From assembly GCA_023954045.1 (NCBI GenBank), contig JAMLIR010000002.1, forward strand, positions 1 to 64,000: DNA of 64,000 nucleotides, in the 5' to 3' direction. The position numbers and the translations under genes are program-made. How positions within the stretch are numbered: the stretch's first letter is position 1; each line of letters starts with the position of its first letter. The notes below the pieces were generated by a model. It was not told the origin of the DNA, did not search any database, and saw nothing but the letters and a program-made list of their open reading frames with translations. Below are positions 60,647 to 64,000 of the stretch, piece by piece. This DNA is from Burkholderiaceae bacterium. Its GTDB lineage: Bacteria > Pseudomonadota > Gammaproteobacteria > Burkholderiales > Burkholderiaceae_E.

Positions 60647-62305
60647 TCAGACGCGGTTCCAGTCGAAGGCGGCCTTTTCGCCCTTGCCGTAGACCTTCAG
60701 CGCGCCCTTTTCGCCGACCGCGTTCGGGCGGATGAAGATCCAGTTCTGCCAGGCGGTGAGCCGGCCGAAGATGCGCGTTTCCATGGTTTCCTTGCCGGCG
60801 AAGCGCAGGTTCGCCTCGAGGCCGGTCAGCGCGTCGGGCGACATCGCCGAGCGCTCCTCGATCGCGATGCGGATCTCGTCGGCCCAGTCGATGTCGTCGG
60901 GCGCGGCGGTGACCAGGCCGAGTCGCTCGGCCTCCTCGCCGCCGAGCGGCTTGCCGACCTGCTCGCGCGCGGCCGCCAGCGGCGCCTCTTCCTCGTAGAA
61001 GCGGCGCGCCAGCCGCGACTGGCCATTGACCATCGGGTAGGTGCCGAAGTTCATCTCGGTGAGCGCGATGCGCGGCGCCTTCGCCGGCTCGTCGGGCAGC
61101 ACCAGCATGTAGCTGCGGTCGGCGGCGAACGCGATTTCGGCCAGCGTGCCGGCGAAGCACGAGCCCGGCTCGATCAGCGCGAACATCGTGCGCGCGCTCA
61201 CGTCCAGGCGGGCGAGCGTGCGGCGCAGCATGCCGATCACCTCGCGCACGAACCAGTGCTTGCGGTGCTCGAGCAGCGTGGCGTCGACGGCCTGCACCGC
61301 AGCCAGGTCGCCCTCGGTCTTCATCAGCCAGACGCCCAGGTCGAGCTCGTTGGTGCGCATCGAGAGGATCGCGTCGTCGAGCTCGCGCGCCATCTGCAGC
61401 GGCCACCAGCCGGCGCCGGCAGCGACGATCTCGTCGATGCCCGTCGGTTGCGCGCCGCTCGGACCCTTCACGACGAAGGTGGCGGTGCGGCGCGCGCGGT
61501 CGACCTTCACGTCGACGTAGCGGTAGTGATGGCCGTCGGCGTCGATGGTGCGCTCGAGCGGCACCAGCGCGACGCCCTTCGCATCGGCGGGCCGGTCGCT
61601 CTTCGCGGCCAGCGCGAGCGCGTGTTCCTTCACGACGCGGGCGAAGTCCTGCGGCTTGGCCACTTCGTCGACCAGCCGCCACTCCTTCGCGCGCTGGCCG
61701 CGCACGCCCTCGGTGGTGGTACAGAAGATGTCGGCGCGATCGTGGCGCACCTTGCGCTTGTCGGTGACGCGGGTGAGGCCGCCGGTGCCGGGCAGCACGC
61801 CGAGCAGCGGCACCTCGGGCAGCGACACCGACGACGAGCGGTCGTCGACCAGCACGATGTCGTCACAGGCCAGCGCCAGCTCGTAGCCGCCGCCGGCGCA
61901 GGCGCCGTTGAGCGCGGCGACGAACTTCAGCCCCGAATGGCGGCTCGAGTCCTCGATGCCGTTGCGCGTCTCGTTGGTGAACTTGCAGAAGTTCACCTTC
62001 CACGCGTGGCTCGACAGCCCCAGCATGAAGATGTTCGCGCCCGAACAGAAGATGCGATCCTTGCCGCTGGTCACGACCACCGAGCGCACCTCGGGGTGCT
62101 CGAAGCGGATGCGCTGCAGCGCGTCGTGCAACTCGATGTCGACGCCCAGATCATACGAGTTGAGCTTGAGCTTGTAGCCCGGACGGATGCCGGCGTCCTC
62201 GTCGATGTCGATCGACAGCGTGGCGACGGGACCGTCGAACGCGAGCTTCAGGTGATGGTATTTCGACGGGTCGGTCTGGTAGTCGACCCTGGGGGATTCG
62301 CTCAT
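60647..62305 (-). CDS. boxC: 2,3-epoxybenzoyl-CoA dihydrolase BoxC
   Basis: 552 residues, longer than ordinary crotonases because two crotonase-like regions are joined. The first has FCSGANIFMLGLSSHAWKVN and ALNGACAGGGYELALACDDI, with the oxyanion loop glycine-rich, and PEVPLLGVLPGTGGLTRVTD. It opens the epoxide ring with two waters, releasing formate to give 3,4-dehydroadipyl-CoA semialdehyde. First gene of the box operon on this strand; 49 bases before boxB. Confidence 0.95.
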   Translation of the reverse strand: MSESPRVDYQTDPSKYHHLKLAFDGPVATLSIDIDEDAGIRPGYKLKLNSYDLGVDIELHDALQRIRFEHPEVRSVVVTSGKDRIFCSGANIFMLGLSSHAWKVNFCKFTNETRNGIEDSSRHSGLKFVAALNGACAGGGYELALACDDIVLVDDRSSSVSLPEVPLLGVLPGTGGLTRVTDKRKVRHDRADIFCTTTEGVRGQRAKEWRLVDEVAKPQDFARVVKEHALALAAKSDRPADAKGVALVPLERTIDADGHHYRYVDVKVDRARRTATFVVKGPSGAQPTGIDEIVAAGAGWWPLQMARELDDAILSMRTNELDLGVWLMKTEGDLAAVQAVDATLLEHRKHWFVREVIGMLRRTLARLDVSARTMFALIEPGSCFAGTLAEIAFAADRSYMLVLPDEPAKAPRIALTEMNFGTYPMVNGQSRLARRFYEEEAPLAAAREQVGKPLGGEEAERLGLVTAAPDDIDWADEIRIAIEERSAMSPDALTGLEANLRFAGKETMETRIFGRLTAWQNWIFIRPNAVGEKGALKVYGKGEKAAFDWNRV

Positions 62306-62396
62306 GCGATGCTCCTCGCGGTGAGGGGGACCAGGCAGCCGGGCTGCGGGCGGAGACCCGCGGAAGGCTGCCCGGGAAAACGGGGCTGAAACAGGA

Positions 62397-62424
62397 AATA
62401 TATTGCCGAATTGATGCGCGTCAA
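62397..62424 (-). promoter_or_regulatory. promoter of boxC-boxB-boxA
   Basis: TTGACG (62419-62424) and TATATT (62397-62402) on the minus strand, with a 16-base spacer, give a strong-looking sigma-70 promoter about 90 bases before boxC. The BoxR-like site abuts the -35. Confidence 0.65.
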
Positions 62425-62432
62425 TGCATAAT
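62403..62432 (+). promoter_or_regulatory. promoter of boxD
   Basis: TTGCCG (62403-62408) and CATAAT (62427-62432), with an 18-base spacer. The -10 overlaps the BoxR-like TGCA site. Confidence 0.5.
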
Positions 62433-62438
62433 GATGCA
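62425..62438. promoter_or_regulatory. TGCA-N6-TGCA operator (BoxR/BzdR-like)
   Basis: The sequence TGCATAATGATGCA has two TGCA copies six bases apart, each inside a palindromic ATGCAT. BoxR and BzdR are XRE regulators with a shikimate-kinase-like domain that bind TGCA-N6-TGCA elements in known box and bzd promoters. boxR itself is not in the window. Confidence 0.65.
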
Positions 62439-62503
62439 TACTTCCGGCGGCGTCAAGCCCCTTCGCACGGGCGCGGGGGCTTTCTTTTCGAGGAACCGAA
62501 ACC

Positions 62504-64000
62504 ATGACCCGACTGCTGGACAACCATTTCGCGGGCCGCTGGCAGACCGGCAGCGGCGCCGGCACCCCGCTGTTCGACCCGGTGCTCGGCACGGAGCTCG
62601 TGCGCGTCTCGGGCGCCGGGCTCGACCTGGCCGAGGGGTACGCGTTCGCTCGCAGCCGCGGCGGCGCCGCGCTGCGCGCGCTCACCTACGCGGAGCGCTC
62701 GGCACAGCTTGCGCGCATCGCCGAGGTGCTGCAAGGCCGGCGCGACGCCTACTACGACATTGCGCTGCAGAACTCCGGCACGACGCGCAACGACTCGGCC
62801 GTCGACATCGACGGCGCGATCTACACGCTGTCGCAATACGCGCGCTGGGGCGCGAAGCTGGGTGCCGCGCGCTGGCTCGCCGACGGCGAGCCGGTGAAGC
62901 TCGGCAAGGACGGCGCGTTCCAGAGCGGCCACTTCCTCGTGCCGCAGCGCGGCATCGCGCTGTTCATCAACGCATTCAACTTCCCGGCGTGGGGTCTTTG
63001 GGAGAAGGCGGCGCCGGCGCTGCTGTCCGGCGTGCCGGTCGTCGTCAAGCCCGCGACCGCCACCGCGTGGCTCACCCAGCAGATGGTCGCCGACGTGATC
63101 GAGGCCGGCGCGCTGCCCGAGGGCGCGCTGTCGATCGTCTGCGGGCGCTCCGACGGGCTGATCGACGCACTCGAGCCGTTCGACCTGGTCTCGTTCACCG
63201 GCTCGGCCGACACCGCGCGCGCGATCAGCGCGCACGAGAACGTGCTGCGCCACTCGATCCGCGTCAACGCCGAGACCGACAGCCTGAACAGCGCACTGCT
63301 GGGCCCCGACGCCGCGCCGGGCAGCGACGCGTTCGCGCTGATGGTGAAGGAAGTCGTCCGCGAGATGACCGTCAAGTCGGGGCAGAAGTGCACCGCGATC
63401 CGCCGCGTGCTGGTGCCGCAGGCGCACGCCGCAGCCGCCACCGACGCGATCGCCGCGGCGCTCGCGGCGATCAAGGTCGGCAACCCGCGCAACGAAGCGG
63501 TGCGGATGGGCGCGCTGGCCAGCCGCGCGCAACTCGCCGCAGTGCGCGAGGGCCTCGGCGTGCTCGGGCGCGAAGCGCGGCTCGCGTGGGCGGGCAAGGA
63601 CGCGGACCTGGTCGACGCCGACCCGAAGGTCGCGGCCTGCGTGATGCCGCACCTGTTCGCGGTCGACGACGGCGACGCCGCGAAGCTGGTGCACGACGTC
63701 GAGGTGTTCGGCCCGGTGGCCACGGTGGTCCCGTACCGCGACGCCGACCACGCGTTCGCACTCGCGCGGCGCGGCTTCGGCTCGCTGGTCGCTTCGGTGT
63801 TCAGCGACGACACCGACTTCGTCGCGCACGCTGCAGTGGAGATGGCGCACGCGCACGGCCGCCTGCACGTGGTGACGCCGGCGGTCGCCAAGAGCCACAC
63901 CGGCCACGGCAACGTGATGCCGATGTCGCTGCACGGCGGGCCGGGCCGCGCCGGCGGCGGCGAGGAACTGGGCGGGCTGCGCGCGCTCGGGTTCTATCAC
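62504..64000 (+). CDS. boxD: 3,4-dehydroadipyl-CoA semialdehyde dehydrogenase BoxD (3' end outside window)
   Basis: 499 codons are visible and the frame is open at the window edge. It begins MTRLLDNHFAGRWQTGSGAG. The aldehyde dehydrogenase motifs are FINAFNFPAWGLWEKAAPAL, VSFTGSADTARAIS, NAETDSLNSALLG for the general base region, and GQKCTAIRRVLVPQ with the nucleophilic Cys. It belongs to the PaaZ-N-type branch. It oxidises the BoxC product to the acid in aerobic benzoate breakdown. It diverges from boxC and shares its control region. AGGAACC lies before the ATG. Confidence 0.9.
   Translation, partial: MTRLLDNHFAGRWQTGSGAGTPLFDPVLGTELVRVSGAGLDLAEGYAFARSRGGAALRALTYAERSAQLARIAEVLQGRRDAYYDIALQNSGTTRNDSAVDIDGAIYTLSQYARWGAKLGAARWLADGEPVKLGKDGAFQSGHFLVPQRGIALFINAFNFPAWGLWEKAAPALLSGVPVVVKPATATAWLTQQMVADVIEAGALPEGALSIVCGRSDGLIDALEPFDLVSFTGSADTARAISAHENVLRHSIRVNAETDSLNSALLGPDAAPGSDAFALMVKEVVREMTVKSGQKCTAIRRVLVPQAHAAAATDAIAAALAAIKVGNPRNEAVRMGALASRAQLAAVREGLGVLGREARLAWAGKDADLVDADPKVAACVMPHLFAVDDGDAAKLVHDVEVFGPVATVVPYRDADHAFALARRGFGSLVASVFSDDTDFVAHAAVEMAHAHGRLHVVTPAVAKSHTGHGNVMPMSLHGGPGRAGGGEELGGLRALGFYH

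Noticed and set aside
62453-64000. A long minus-strand open frame over boxD
   Set aside because: It is antisense to an aldehyde dehydrogenase with intact catalytic motifs and shows no recognisable protein pattern.

Overview
The window is about 64 kb of very GC-rich chromosome with short intergenic gaps and many 4-base ATGA or GTGA overlaps. It most likely comes from a betaproteobacterium of the order Burkholderiales. This is inferred from gene content: the aerobic benzoyl-CoA (box) pathway, the gshA-gshB-manX-ptsH...ptsI order, a TorF-type porin-glnK-amtB operon, ubiK, and small Burkholderiales-type families (DUF1840, DHCW cupin). No rRNA, tRNA, CRISPR array or insertion sequence was recognised. 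No stretch over 300 bases lacks a gene.

Layout. 1-5.7 kb is an accessory patch. It holds the 5' part of a two-nuclease DUF2779 protein, a complete RelE/HigB-HigA pair, a complete ParD-ParE-like pair, two solitary HTH antitoxin-like genes, a solitary short DNA-binding-like protein, a truncated ParE-like toxin and a 38-codon HTH remnant. 5.8-10.6 kb holds an MFS transporter, a lipoprotein metallophosphatase, a 3-hydroxyacyl-CoA dehydrogenase-like enzyme coupled to an EamA exporter, and a small winged-helix protein. 10.7-15.5 kb is a four-gene tripartite efflux operon (outer-membrane factor, MacA-like adaptor, ATPase, permease). 15.7-23.0 kb is rich in regulation: a small secreted protein and DUF2269 membrane protein, a 1075-residue MalT-like ATPase with a BTAD output domain, a PQ-loop-like protein, and a histidine kinase-response regulator pair. 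23.1-25.7 kb is lemA plus a DUF2207 membrane protein.

25.8-35.0 kb carries, on the minus strand, glutathione synthesis (gshA, gshB) joined to an incomplete regulatory PTS (EIIA-Man, HPr, EI) with an acyl-CoA synthetase gene placed between HPr and EI. Upstream of it, separated by a strong terminator, is porin-glnK-amtB behind a near-consensus sigma-54 promoter and an NtrC-like palindrome. 35.3-44.8 kb is mixed housekeeping: ubiK, a diiron MBL protein with its TetR regulator, a ComM-like ATPase, a CoA-transferase III enzyme, a GNAT enzyme with an internal tandem repeat, an MFS transporter, a lipoprotein, DUF1840, and a YdiF-like CoA-transferase.

44.9-53.3 kb is one forward operon: SorC regulator, glpD, a CUT1 ABC importer, an EEP-family phosphodiesterase/phosphatase and a HAD phosphatase. 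I read it as uptake and oxidation of a glycerol phosphate or glycerophosphodiester. 53.3-57.8 kb has hisC, a lipase-like lipoprotein, an MFS transporter and a frameshifted class II glutamine amidotransferase. 57.9-64.0 kb is the box pathway for benzoate: boxA (reductase), boxB (epoxidase) and boxC (ring-opening lyase) on the minus strand, diverging from boxD (semialdehyde dehydrogenase, cut by the window edge). The shared intergenic region contains a TGCA-N6-TGCA site between the two predicted promoters.
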